From Russula earlei (taxonomy: Eukaryota > Basidiomycota > Agaricomycetes > Russulales > Russulaceae), in NCBI GenBank assembly GCA_025769875.1, contig JAGFNK010000364.1:1-53473 (forward strand): a stretch of 53,473 nucleotides of DNA, given 5' to 3'. The notes beneath the pieces were generated by a model, which saw only the letters and a list, made by a program, of their open reading frames with translations, did not search any database and had not been told where the DNA came from. Below are positions 41,101 to 52,395 of this stretch, piece by piece; the stretch's first letter is position 1; each line of letters begins with the position of its first letter. The translations under genes were made by a program, and so were the position numbers.

Positions 41101-43005
41101 CAGTGTATTCCTAGGATAATATTGTGGTCTCCAATGTTAATGACTAGGAATTCTGCTTGTTTGTCATGAGTGGCACCCATTTGCACTCAAATGCAAAGTA
41201 TCTGGATGGTGCTGAAGCACATTAGTCCATTGACATTTTGTGTTCCATCTACATTTTGTGCTGGCAGGGGTCTGGTCATTGCTTGGAGGTGCAGGTGGTG
41301 CTTTTGTGCAAAATGTTCATGAATTATCATTCCTTCCACTCCACTATCAAGTTAAGCTCTTGCACCAATTTCATTGCCACTTATCTTCCCCACAGTGGTA
41401 ATTTTCAAGGTAATGGATGGGGAGTGAATATTCTTGGTAAAAACTTTGGGGTAATTGATTTCTCTTTGTATTGTACTGATTTGGACCATGTCCCTTCTTG
41501 GTGCAAAAGGGGATCCAATTAAAAATCCATAGGAGCAGATCTGGGGCATGGGATCAAGTCTGCAAGTGTTCATCTCCAAGTAGTCAATGGTGCAACAGGA
41601 ATGGGCTCTTCTTGTACTGGTTTGGTGTTCTTGTCTTGAATAGTAGTGGCACTAACTGTTTGGGGGTGAGATCCTTGCCTTGACATCCTTGGGCAGCTTT
41701 CTTTGATCTACATTAGTTTGCCATATGGTTCTTCTTTCCACAATAGTAACAAAGGTTGTTCTTGTGTTGAAACTCTTTTTCTGCATCAGTGAGGGGTTTC
41801 CTTTCAATTCTAGACTCCCAGGGCTGCTTGTTAGGTTCTCCTTGGTATAAAGTAATTTCTAGTGGGTTATCTGATCCTTGGGTGTTTAATCCTTGGGCGC
41901 ATACTTGAAAGTGTCCTCCTCAGAAGGCTGTGGAATTATACAGGTGAAATAGGTTGTCAAATTCTCTAGCTGCTTTGATAAGGGCTGCAAGCATAGTGGG
42001 GGTTGGTGTTATTCCTAATATCTTTTGATGTAAGGCTGGATTATGGTTTCTTCTGAATGTGTACATATTGGTTCTTTCATTTGTGGTAGCTCATGATGTA
42101 TGGTGTGACCATTTCTGATACCATTCATTAAATGGTAGCTTTCCTTGGTAATAAGTGTGGATGGTGTTGGCAGAGGCCAATTCCGCTTCAGTGGGGATAA
42201 AATGATCAGGAAAAGCTTTCTTGAAGTCCTCCCATGATCCATGGTTTGCCACTGTTCATGCCATGGCTTTAGTGGTTTGTTCTCTAGCCCATGCTCCAGC
42301 AGGAGTTCCTACTTTGAAGTGTGTTAGTGCAGTGGCAACCTTCTTGCTTTCATCTGGAGAAGAGTCATCATTGATGTAGTAATAATTAGCCCAAGCTGTC
42401 CAAAATGCTTCTGCATTATCAGCTTTTCCATTGAAATGTTCTGGGGCAGTTCCTACAAGGTGTGGATGGCTAGACATTGTGGGGTTCTGGGTTGTTGCAG
42501 GTGTAACAATGGGTGGAGCTGAGCCTTATAATTGGATTCTAGTTGGGGTGTGGGCTCAAGGGACTGCTTGTGGTGTGCTGCTAACTATATGAGGGGTTGG
42601 TTGTTGAGTATTTTGTCAGGTGGAAGGTCCTGGAGTAGTGCTTCAGATACGAGGTGCAGTGCCTAGGATAGTGCTGACTTCTTGTTCCTCTCTGGTAGTG
42701 AAATCAACTTCCCTGTGGTTATAGTAAATCCACTGTTTTCTCAAACAACTCCACTTCACTGGTTTTCTTTGAAAGGTCCTGGTGAGGTCTAATGGGTTAA
42801 AGTCTTGAATGTGTTCTGCTCCTGTAAGTTCTGCTTTAATTTGTGCAAGGGTGACTTCGTCATTATTGTCTTCATATAACCAGGGTTCTGCAAGATTTCT
42901 GTGATTGATGATAGATGCTCTGTCAAACTTTCCTCAGTAACAATGATCTTGGGTGTCATAGTTTAGGCTTTTAAATACTAGTGGAACTTGTTCTTCTTCT
43001 TGTTC
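41101..43005 (-). pseudogene. Ty3/gypsy gag and protease, decayed
   Basis: On the minus strand the N-terminal gag part runs from 43005. Clear gag words are TAPEHFNGKADNAEAFWTAW, then WEDFKKAFPDHFIPTEAEL, PFNEWYQKWS and NPALHQKILG. A CCHC knuckle, CYYCGKKNHMAN then Cys, is at about 41725-41760 with a stop codon inside. The protease site is LDSGVEGMIIHEHF (about 41290-41350) preceded by a stop, followed by KQAEFLVINIGDHNIILGIH at the right limit. Several stops and frameshifts make it non-functional. Pol continues, if at all, beyond the nested stack at 37535-41100. LTR-C splits its 5' side at 43006. Confidence 0.85.
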
Positions 43006-43884
43006 TGTTACACCATTTTCCTTTTATGTTTACCTCTTACCTTTTGCTATGGACTGCTTGCTTTCGTACGTCCCTTTGCTTACTAGTCTCGTGATCTCTT
43101 ATGTCTTGTGATCCCTTCTGTGTTATCATGTGATCCATACATGTCCAGGTAACACTGGATTGCTGTTACTTTCCCTTTGTTTGGTTCTCTTTCCATTTAT
43201 ATTCACTTCTTAGTTTCGACTGTGCAATGCTGCGCACCTACTGTGCAGCACAGTTACTTGGTTCTGACTCATTCGTGGCCTCATTCCTATGACTCCTACT
43301 TATTATGACTCCTACCATACTAGTAGCACAGTCAAAGCGCAGCTATTGCTGCGCTTCTCCTGTATATAAGCTCAGTACTTTGTGACCAAAGCCCTAAGCT
43401 TGGTCTCTTGTAGAATCCAACCTACTCTTGTCCAACATCTTTGCCTGCAACCCACGTTGCTCCTAATCCTCAAACCACATCCACCTCTCCATTTCATCAA
43501 CTCTCAACACACCATCCACCATCTACTCTTCGCCTTTCCCTTCCTTCCCTAAGAGTCTCTCTTCACTCCCCTGAGAAGAGCTCTCCTCCTTTAAGACCTA
43601 CCTTCCTCTACTCTCTCTGCGTTGTTCAAGGTCCTTGACAGACTTGAACGCATATAGCTAGCGGAACCAGCCCTAGTCTATCCCATTACAAACTTACCCT
43701 AGCTTCTCAATGGACCAAGTTGTACTAGGAAGGGTCTATTGGCCATAACCTGTTTAGCATAAAACACTTCGACCGCTGGAGGGATCCTTACTCATTATAC
43801 ACGGGAACCAGCCCATTTCTTGAACACCTCACTATCATCAACTTGTTTTCCGCTTGTGATCTGACACGGCTAGTTACCGTGACA
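43006..43884 (+). mobile_element. Solo LTR, family C, TSD TGTTC
   Basis: 879 bp from TGTTACACCATTTTCC to GTTACCGTGACA, with TGTTC at 43001-43005 and 43885-43889. TATATAAG near 43362 supports plus-strand sense. It interrupts the gypsy relic. Confidence 0.95.
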
Positions 43885-44383
43885 TGTTCAGTAAGATTTC
43901 TTCTAGTACTCATAGGCTTAGACAATGGTTATAGTCCAATGGCCATTGTTCCAGGGATATGCTATAATGTAGGCCAGTTTCAGTCACATAGTATCTGGTC
44001 TTCCTTGATGTTTTCTTAAATGGATTCAGGAGTATACTTTGGTGATACTGCTTTGCATTAGAACTACTCAGGTTTTCCACAGAGATCCTTCAAATTCTGC
44101 TGGAGAGATGGCAAAGTCATTTATTTCTTTGATGGGGTGTTGATAAACAACAAAGTGCATAAGTCATTGATGTCAAGCCTGGGTACAGTAACTTCTGAAT
44201 TCAAGGAGTTCTCTTTTTGAATGCATAGGTAAATTTAGAGCTAAGAAAGATTGTTCTGGTAAGCAGCAATGTAAATCAGTATTCATAATATCAATACTAT
44301 CAGGGGATTCAATGAGAGGGGATGCAAAGGGTTGGGGAGGTATGACAGGTGTAGGAATGCAATTGGTAAACAAAGGTATGTAG
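43885..44383 (-). pseudogene. 5' part of gypsy relic
   Basis: Minus-strand sequence upstream of gag, with a 66-codon frame MFTNCIPTPVIPPQPFASPL and further broken frames. It is assigned to the gypsy relic by position only. Confidence 0.35.
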
Positions 44384-44659
44384 TGTCAGGACTCACTGTT
44401 GAACAATCCTGTTCAAGAGTGAGTTAAGAGTTTGGAGATGAGTCGACTAAGTTCTAGGACAAAGTTGGCAAATAGCATGGTCCAAACAAGTAACAAGTAC
44501 CAGAGGTGAACTGGTACTGTCTGTGAGAGATGATCATGGAAGGAGAGAGCCAGAGTGTACTAGATAAGGCAGTCCTAAAGGAGCACCTTCAGTAGTGGAG
44601 TGCCACAAATCAAATGGACAGTCTGAAGACTGTCCACTACTTTATTGAGCACTTATATA
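44384..44659 (-). mobile_element. LTR-B fragment
   Basis: Starts TGTCAGGACTCACTGTTGAA and stops at GAGCACTTATATA, where a hAT-like end begins. The same LTR position continues as ACTACAAGAG in other copies. Confidence 0.8.
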
Positions 44660-46823
44660 TAGTGCTTCAAAGTCCAGTCAAGTCCAGTTTTTCCCACGAT
44701 TTTGGTGTGACTGTGACCATGACTGGCTGCTGGTTTGCCCAATCCTCAAAAAACCAGACCAGACTGCACATGACCAGTTACATGCGGTCATTTGCAGTCA
44801 ATTGACCAGTTCAGACCAGTCCCAACTGAAACTGGAGGATGACTGGTTGAAACCAGTTCTTGACCCAGGAACAGCCACACTTGCCTCGCCTTTCCCTTGC
44901 ATCATCATTGCCACCATGCTGCCATTTCCCTCTCTCTCATGTTGCTGCCACTTTCCACCACCACCCCCATTGCATGCACTGTAAGGTGGGTTCCCACTGG
45001 CTTGGGAATCATGCAGTGCACTACTTTCATGCGCTCCTTCCCTCCACACATGCTGGGCAAATGCTGACACACGAATCCATGATGACACAACTGAGCTTCC
45101 CATGTGCACAAAAATCGCATGTTAAGCTGTACTTTTTTTTTTCTCTCTCATCTGGCCAATCCCTAGACTCAAGACCCTGATGGCATGCAACCCATCTTGT
45201 CCCATGAGCACAACTTTCATGCCTTGAGCCATGTGCATTTTTTTATTCTCATTCTTTCATTTTCACAGCTTTCTGATTCATTCCACTTTGCAGGCTGCGT
45301 TTTTGTTCATACTGCACCCACCCACTTGTGTGCCACAGCCTATGTTTGCCATCACCACTGCGCCTCCTGCCTCACCTCATCTCACTCCATCACCACCTCC
45401 ACCTGGCATGCACACGCAATGCATCTTTTCCCACATGCACAATTTTCACACATTGAGCCATGTGCATTTTTTTCTTTCTTTCTTTCATTTTTATGGCTTT
45501 CTGATTTGTTCCACTTTGCAGGCTGTTTTCACATGCTCATGTTCATTCCGTGGTGCCCACCCACTCATGCGCCACAGCCCATCACTACCATGCCTCCTCC
45601 CTCACCTTGTCTCACCTTGTCTCCACCTCTGTCTCAAACACACACACAGAACATCTAGGTATAGGAAGAGGTTCACACTATGACAGGTTATGACCAGTTA
45701 TCTGGTCTGGTCTAAGGTGAATCACAGCTGGTCACGGAATCAGGTGTGGGACTGCAATGGACAAAGCAACGTGACGCTCCATTCCTTCCATCCTTCACTA
45801 CCAACCACACACTCATGCTACCACCTCGCACCTGATGTTAAGACCTCAACTGCATCACCCACCCCTCACCACTGACCACGTGCCCATGCCATGCCCTGGC
45901 TCATGCAATGTGTTTGCATCTCAAGCCTTTCACCCACTGAAGCCCATCATGTTCATCATGTTGCCGCCATTGATTGGCATTGCCACCATGTCCTGCACGT
46001 GTTTGAGACGTGCCCTCTCTCATTCAGCCTTCTTCATGGCCTTCTTCTCTGCATGCATGGCCAGCTCCTTGTCTTGGATTTTGGTGAGCCGCTTGTCAAA
46101 GTCAAACACTTTTGCTTGAGACGCTTCCTTGGTCTGCACATGGAGGGAGGTGATTTTAGTGCAGACCTGCTTGAGGGTAGACCATTCCAACCATGTCGTC
46201 TGTCTGAGTGCACGCAGATCTGGTCGCATCATTCATTCCTCACCACACCCTCAACTGCCTCACCCAGTCCCGATCCTCTGATTCCCTTTCACCATTCTAT
46301 TTCCTTTATTATCTTCTACTCTTTGTACTTCCCCCATGTATAAAAACCCTTAGCTACTCTGTAGCTAAGAGAGAGAAGAATAAGATCCCCTTTCCTTTGA
46401 CATCTGCCTCTGCTTGAATGAAGAACTTCAAACAACCAAGTGTGTGATACCAGCTCCTCTCTCCCCTTGCTCCCACCTCTGGTTCCTCAGTTGATGTCCA
46501 CTTAATGGTCCAACAACCCTGCTCTTTCACATTTGTGCATCTCCAGACACACCACACTGGTGGTCTAGAGCTTGCCTAAAGCTATGACCATAGTCCTCAA
46601 ACCCATGAAATCTTGACAGAAATCCCAGGCACACCAGGCACACCAGTCTTAACCAGTCTTGACCAGTCTTGACCAGTTTTTATCTTGCTTGAAAGTTGAT
46701 GTGACTGTGACTGGACATTCTACAATCCAGTTTGACCTTGACTGAAAGTTCATTCATGATCAGTCAGGTCAGGTTCAGTCAAGCAGTTTTTTGCAGTCAA
46801 TGTGACTTGACCTGAAAGCACTA
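44660..46823. mobile_element. hAT-like ends enclosing decayed sequence
   Basis: Left end TAGTGCTTCAAAGTCCAGTC and right end (complement) TAGTGCTTTCAGGTCAAGTC are inverted repeats with about four differences in 21. Both sides have many CCAGTC/GACTGG words (44680-44870, 46640-46810). The flanks, CTTATATA and AACACATG, do not match, so the ends may come from two insertions joined by rearrangement. The interior has a minus-strand 70-codon coiled-coil-like frame (46020-46232) of unknown origin and an LTR-like stretch with TATAAAAACCC near 46339. Confidence 0.5.
45194..45610 (+). repeat. Direct tandem duplication of about 250 bp
   Basis: TTGAGCCATGTGCATTTTTTT occurs near 45225 and 45463, and CCACTTTGCAGGCTG near 45284 and 45509. 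The duplicated units are diverged and pyrimidine-rich. Confidence 0.6.
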
Positions 46824-47712
46824 AACACATGGTGGGACATATGTCCCATGCACTGATGCCAGATATGGAGTGGTAATGCACCTGATTGCATGTGGAGAGC
46901 TGGAGATGAGAAATCAATGTAGAATAGATTGTGCTCCAGGTATCCTTGTGTGATCTTCCAATCTTTGATGTAGATTTGATACCCCTTTTGAATAAATGTG
47001 ATGTGTCACCCCTTCCAGAGCAGTGCACTGACTGAGAAGTAACACATGTCAGCCTCCAGAACATGCATAACATCTGTGAGGGTCAATTGAATATCTCCAT
47101 TTCCTCTGGGCAGTAGGATGGACACTGATCCGGTCTCAATCTGCTTGATGATTGCATGACCTCCAAGATTGACTGACCTGGAGGCCAGAGCGTAGGTGAC
47201 AAAGTTGGTCCAGAGTGGACTAATATGATGGGTTGCTCCAGAATCAATCATCCAGCAGGATCTAGCTGCTGTGTAAAGGGAAATTCAAATCTCATTTTCA
47301 TCATCCAAGACCTCTGTAATAGTAGTGCTAGTCTCTACTATGTATGCATTGACCTTTCTGTTAGTTCCTGCACTGGTCTCCAACTCTTTCTTTGCCTTCT
47401 CCTCCTCCTCCTTTTTCTTTTTTCTGCACTCCAGAGACTTGTGTCCAAGTTTCTGACAATAATAGCATTTTATTTTGGGCTTGTCTTTGTCCTTTTTGAC
47501 TGGAGCAACTTTGTTAAGAGACGCGGAGGAACTAGCCTGGCAACTTTCCTCATTGAGGATCCGATCTTGGATCATCTGGGGATTAAGATCAGCAGGATTG
47601 CCACCAGCTAAGATAGTTTGTGCTAGACCCAAGTAAGCTTCAGGTAAAGCTCAGAGAATGATAAGACTGTAGAGGCCATCAGGAAAGATGTATTTGTTGT
47701 TTTGGAGATTGA
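46824..47712 (-). pseudogene. Old copia relative: gag end, zinc knuckle, protease
   Basis: Minus-strand words match the intact element: CYYCQKLGHKSLEC (knuckle), MIDSGATHHISP (protease), LTLTDVMHVLEAD, then in another frame QSVHCSGRGDTSH. It ends at 46824, where the intact element would continue into the GAG-pre-integrase domain. Nearly every CpG of the intact copy is TpG or CpA here. Gag continues at 48301 after an LTR-F insertion. Confidence 0.88.
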
Positions 47713-48300
47713 TGTTACCAAGTGGTTTGGGGTCCGGAAGATGCCGGAACACCTGAACTATGGACTGCACTGTTTCCATTATGCGTGCGTCAGATCTTGA
47801 TCGTTTATGTTCGTTGATATTACATTCGGAACGCGTTGATCGTATCGTTTAGAAGATGTACTGAAAAAGCAATGAGTAGCATTGCTTCCGTCCCAGATGT
47901 TCCTGTACCGCCACGTACGTCGATTCCTTGATTGGGGAAGCACTTAATGCTTCCAGCACCGAGATCGTTTACATAGAAGCAACCTCGCTTCTATGAGCTG
48001 CCTTTTGCTTCTATAGCACCAACCAGTACTACAGTAGCATGAACCTTATCCCTGTAGGGCTATATAAAGCCTCCAGTAGAAACAGTTGAGCCTTAAGCTC
48101 GACTTAGTTTGCCAATCCCAAACAGTTGACTCCTACCCCGTCTGCAGAGCCCCTCTCATCTTGTTGTCATACTCTAGAAGGATCTAACACTCCTTCCCCT
48201 CCACGAGTATTGCTTGCTTGACTCAAGCATATCTGCATTGGTAGGACGTGTTTATAGACGCGACCATTGATCTTATTTAAGGCACTTTGGAGCCTTAACA
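47713..48300 (+). mobile_element. Solo LTR, family F, TSD ATTGA
   Basis: 588 bp from TGTTACCAAGTGG to GAGCCTTAACA, flanked by ATTGA at 47708-47712 and 48301-48305. TATATAAAG near 48060. It splits the gag of the old copia relative. Confidence 0.95.
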
Positions 48301-48422
48301 ATTGATTCATGCATCATTTAATTTCTGTAGCTGTGGGATCATCAGACTTGCATCATCCAAGGATGTGGCAGAGAGTGCAGTCCATGTGTTGAACACAGAC
48401 ATAGATCTGATGCCACTGCTAA
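48301..48422 (-). pseudogene. Gag fragment of old copia relative
   Basis: Matches the intact element around 29330-29440 on the minus strand (plus-strand ATTTCTGTAG(C/T)TGTGG and CATAGATC(T/C)). It lies between LTR-F and LTR-G insertions. Confidence 0.8.
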
Positions 48423-49804
48423 TGTTACAAACCAAGGCCAGGTCCTGGCCATATATTGTCCTATTTCACTCAAGAGAGACCTCTCTCACTTTGCATTGCC
48501 AACTCACTTCCGTTTCTTGGGCTACCCCTCCTGCGGTGCAAGATATCACTGTTGCAAAGGCACTATAACATGACCAGACACCTGTTTCCTAATTGAGTAA
48601 TCATCGCATGGCAGCCACATGGCCACCCAGCCACCAAGAACCTGACACAGTGGTACAAACTCCTACAAACTGTTGCATAACTCAGATGACATCATCAAGG
48701 CTCCAATGACATCATGGCTGACTGAGCAACTCCACAGTGACCTCATAGGCTCACTAAGCACTCCACAGTGACATCATAAGGATGTCATCGCTCCACAATG
48801 ATCAGTAATATGCTCAGTAAGCCTGAAACCTGACACAAGCAAGTTTATGCCTTTATAGTCCTATTGGATGGTACCAAAGGGTCTAGGATAGTTCCAGTTC
48901 TTTGTAATTGACCCTGTACACTGTATATAAGCCCCAATGTAGCATGGCAGTCATCAGACTGTCCATTTGTGATACTCTTATCTTCCTGGGTACTCCCCTG
49001 CGACTGCTCAGTCTAAAGCCCTCCCTCATCTTCAACGTACTCTTTGTTACCAAGTGGTTTGGGGTCCGGAAGATGCTGGAACACCTGAACTATGGACTGC
49101 ATCGTTTGCATCATGCGTGCATCAGATCTTGATCGTTATGCTCGTTGATATCGCGTTCGGAATGCGTTAATCATATCTTTCTGAAGGTGTATTGAAGAAG
49201 CAATGAGTAGCATTGCTTCTGTTCCAGATGTTCCTGTACTGCCACATACATCACTTCCTTGATTAGGAAAGTACTTATGACACCGAGATTGCTACTAGGG
49301 AAGCACTTAATGCTTCCAGCACTGAGATCATTTTACATAGAAGCAACCTCGCTTCTATGAGCTGCCTTTTGCTTCTATAGCACCAACCAGTACTACAGTA
49401 GCATGAACCTTATCCCTGTAGGGCTATATAAAGCCCCAAGTCTGTAGCAGTTGAGCCCTAAGCTCAACTTAGTTTGCCAATCCCAAACAGTTGACTCCTA
49501 CCCCGTCTGCAGAGCCCCTCTCATCCTGTTGCCATACTCCAGAAGGACCTAACACTCCTTCCCCTCCATGAGTATTGCTTGCTTGACTCAACACTCTTCA
49601 ATGACCACCTTGTTTAAAGCCCCTCACTGCACTGGCCTCCACACTTTGCCTCTGCCTTCTGCAACACGTCCCAGTCCCCATCTGGTATCTTCTTGTCATT
49701 TGGCTCGTCCTCCTGTTCAATGCCATTTACACCACGTACCATCTGTTCCAACCCTTGCCCACCTGCTCCTGAGTCCTTCGTGATCAGCAGTACGTGTCTT
49801 GACA
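48423..49804 (+). mobile_element. Solo LTR, family G, with LTR-F nested in it
   Basis: Starts TGTTACAAACCAAGGCC and ends GTGTCTTGACA. Flanks GCTAA (48418-48422) and GCTGA (49805-49809) are a one-mismatch duplication. Without the nested LTR-F (49047-49593) it is about 830 bp. TATATAAGCCCC near 48925 is followed by GACTGTCCATTTGTG, a block shared with LTR-B. Confidence 0.88.
49047..49593 (+). mobile_element. LTR-F copy nested in LTR-G, TSD CTCTT
   Basis: Begins TGTTACCAAGTGG and is flanked by CTCTT (49042-49046 and 49594-49598). It lacks about 70 bp near its right end compared with 47713-48300, yet the duplication is perfect, so the deletion occurred inside the LTR and left its last bases. Confidence 0.88.
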
Positions 49805-50092
49805 GCTGATGCATTTGAGTTCATCCCACTTGAGTTTGCAAGTACTGAATTTGGCATCACTTATCTGGACTAGTATGTCTGGCTGAATATAAAGATCAAA
49901 GATGCCTTCTGGTGCCAGTTCTTCAGCATCCCAGTTGGCATCGCCAGAAGGTTTGGTGTCAGTTAAGTGACGATTGAAGCCATTCATTTTCATGATAGCT
50001 TCAAAGTGCTTCAACCAAAGTGGCCAATTAGCTGCACCCAAGATCTCCATTGAGATCCCAGCAGGTTGCATAAAGATAGGGGGGAGTGTCAT
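49805..50092 (-). pseudogene. Gag start of old copia relative
   Basis: The ATG at 50092 opens MTLPPIFMQPAGISMEILGA and continues FEAIMKMNGFNRHLTDTKPS, close to the intact Gag (FEAITRMNGFRRHLIDTKPS). It is open until the LTR-G insertion. Confidence 0.9.
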
Positions 50093-50284
50093 TTGAAAAT
50101 GTTAGGTAATAGGGTGAATTGCCAATTCAGACCAGCAGAGAAATTATAGCCAGATCAATTAGAGATCAAATCAGTATCTTTGATGTGTGATGTAACTGCA
50201 TGCACATCAATCCTTTGGCTCCAGGGACCAAGGGAGTAAGATGTTGTCTGATAACAGAGGTTTGTGGGGAAGGGAGGTGTGATA
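50093..50284 (-). other. 5' leader of old copia relative
   Basis: Matches 29722-29905 of the intact element (for example GAAGGGAGGTGT) with mostly CpG changes. It is interrupted by LTR-B at 50285 and resumes at 51249. Confidence 0.8.
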
Positions 50285-51248
50285 TGTCAAGACTCACTGT
50301 TGAACTATCCAGTTCAAGAGCAAGGGATAAGCTCAAAGACAAGTCAATAGATGTCCAAGATGGCATGGGCTAGGAGTAGAGTCCAGAGCAGTAACAAATA
50401 CCAAAGGGGTATAGTTACTGTTAACGTCGAGCAATCATGCAGAGAGGAGGCCAGGGTAGTCACAAGGGGATGGTCCTTAAAGGAGTATCCCAGGAATGGA
50501 GAGTGCCGTAAACAAATGGACAGTCTGAGGACTGTCCGCTACTTTATTGAGCGCTTATATACTACAAGAGAACTGCTAAATAGGGAACAAGTCATAACCT
50601 TGTTATCAAGCACAATAGAGTGATGAGTAAGAAGTCGGAGTGCGCTTACTGAGCATGCTCAGTCATGCTCAGTAAGCTGCTGAGTAAGAAGGCTTCTCTT
50701 GATGAGTAAGAGCCTTCACTATCCACATGTTCACTGCTTTAGTACATGTGCGAGCACCTGATTCATTTTCTGTTAGTTAGTTTAGGGCTGGTCATTTGAG
50801 GACTTATAGTTTGGTTTAGGGAATAGTGTTATCTTATAAGGCCCTTATATAGTTCTATTAGGGTCCTTAGAGTCGACCCTAATACTTCTACTAAGGTCCT
50901 TAGTATTGCCTTATAGTTCATTCTATAGTTATTAGAGTTAGTCTAATAACACGTTGTAGGGTCTTTGATACTGTGTCAGTGCTTATTGTAGGGCACCTAA
51001 AGTCGTCCTAAAGGGTCCTTAGGAAGGCCCTAATACTGTCCTTTATTGCTAAAAGGGTTGCCATTAAGTGGGGCTTGCTGTATGTTGATTGTGCCAAGAA
51101 TTGCTCACGCGACAATGTGCACGTGATATTGTGGACACCTCTACTCACCCCTTTTGCTCATGTGAACAGGGGTGACACCATAGAGGCTGGGTTTCCTCTC
51201 ATAAGGAAGGGTCCTTCAAGGGCCCTCTCTGGAGAATGGTTCATGACA
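50285..51248 (-). mobile_element. Solo LTR, family B, in copia leader
   Basis: 964 bp from TGTCAAGACTCACTG to GGTTCATGACA. Flanks TGATA (50280-50284) and TTATA (51249-51253) differ at one base. The intact copia leader shows the unoccupied site (GGTGTTATAGGAATAAAC). Confidence 0.92.
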
Positions 51249-51298
51249 TTATAGGAATAAACATGTGTGGTGATCTCTGTGGACTTTAGATACAGGCA

Positions 51299-51310
51299 GG
51301 GCCCATAACC
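51299..51310 (-). promoter_or_regulatory. Primer-binding site of old copia relative
   Basis: GGGCCCATAACC next to the LTR, identical to the site in the intact element despite heavy decay elsewhere. Confidence 0.7.
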
Positions 51311-51789
51311 TGTTGAAGATGCGCAGTGTGTGTGATTAGATAGCAGCAGATGATAAGATCGCACGCAGATCTATCAGACAATAGTTCAGTTTAGTTGATA
51401 CAAAACTGATATTAACTATGTACCTATCAGACAATAGCTACAACATGTTATCAGTACAGAGAAATAAGATATCATAGACTAAGTACTCACTTCAGTTTAG
51501 TTGATACAAAACTGAAGTGATCTACGTGCTTTGTGGCATTCTTAAGTACCTCAGACCACCACTAAGTGCAGTGCAGCTAACTACCATTATGGATCACTAA
51601 GTATGTCCAAGGATCAGTGGTAACTAGCTACCAATTGTCCAAAATCATCTAATCAATGTCTCTAATGCATGCTGCAGTGTATGAGCTGAAGCCGGTAATG
51701 CCCGGTCTGGGTGATCTGACGCGTCAATGCATCAGAGTTGTGATTGCATCACAATGCACCTGGGGCTCAGGCCAGTGCTGATCTCAACA
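51311..51789 (-). repeat. 5' LTR of old copia relative
   Basis: 479 bp, TGTTGAAGATG to CTGATCTCAACA, aligned with the 480-bp solo LTR at 35758. Many differences are at CpG. It keeps the long internal direct repeat. Confidence 0.9.
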
Positions 51790-52110
51790 TTCTTACTCAG
51801 CAGCTTACTGAGCATGACTGAGCATGCTCAGTAAGTGTCCTCCAACTTCTTACTCATCGATCAATTGTGCTTGATAACAAGGTTATGACTTGTTCCCTAT
51901 TTAGCAGTTCTCTTGTAGTATATAAGCGCTCAATAAAGTAGTGGACAGTCTTCAGACTGTCCATTTGAATTGCAGCACTCTATAACCGGGGGTACTCCTT
52001 TAGGACCACCCTATCTAGCATGTCCTGGCTCTCTCCCTTCATGATCATCTCTCACAGCTGATACCAGCTCCTCTCTGGTATCTGTTACTCATTTGGACTA
52101 TCCTCATTGC
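51790..52110 (+). mobile_element. LTR-B fragment, plus sense
   Basis: Matches about 3903-4225 of the reference LTR-B (GCTTACTGAGCATGACTGAG, TATATAAGCGCTCAATAAAG). It is the target into which the old copia element inserted. The right end is replaced by an opposite LTR-B fragment. Confidence 0.85.
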
Positions 52111-52395
52111 TGTCAAGACTCACTGTTGAACTATCCAGTTCAAGAGTGAGGGATAAGCTCAAAGATGAGTCAATAGATATCCAAGATGGCATGGGCAAGA
52201 AGTAAAGTCCAAAGCAGCACCAAATACCAGAGTGGTATGGTTACTGGTAGAGTTGAGCAGGTACATAGGGAAGAGGCCAGAATGGTCACAAGGGGACGGT
52301 CCTTAAAGGAGTAACCCAGGGATAGAGAGTGCCATAAACAAATGGGCAGTCTGAAGACTGTCCACTATCTTATTGAGCGCTTATATACTACATGT
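52111..52395 (-). mobile_element. LTR-B fragment, minus sense
   Basis: Starts TGTCAAGACTCACTG and ends at GCGCTTATATACTACATGT where LTR-G begins. Together with 51790-52110 it forms a tail-to-tail LTR-B pair. Confidence 0.85.
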
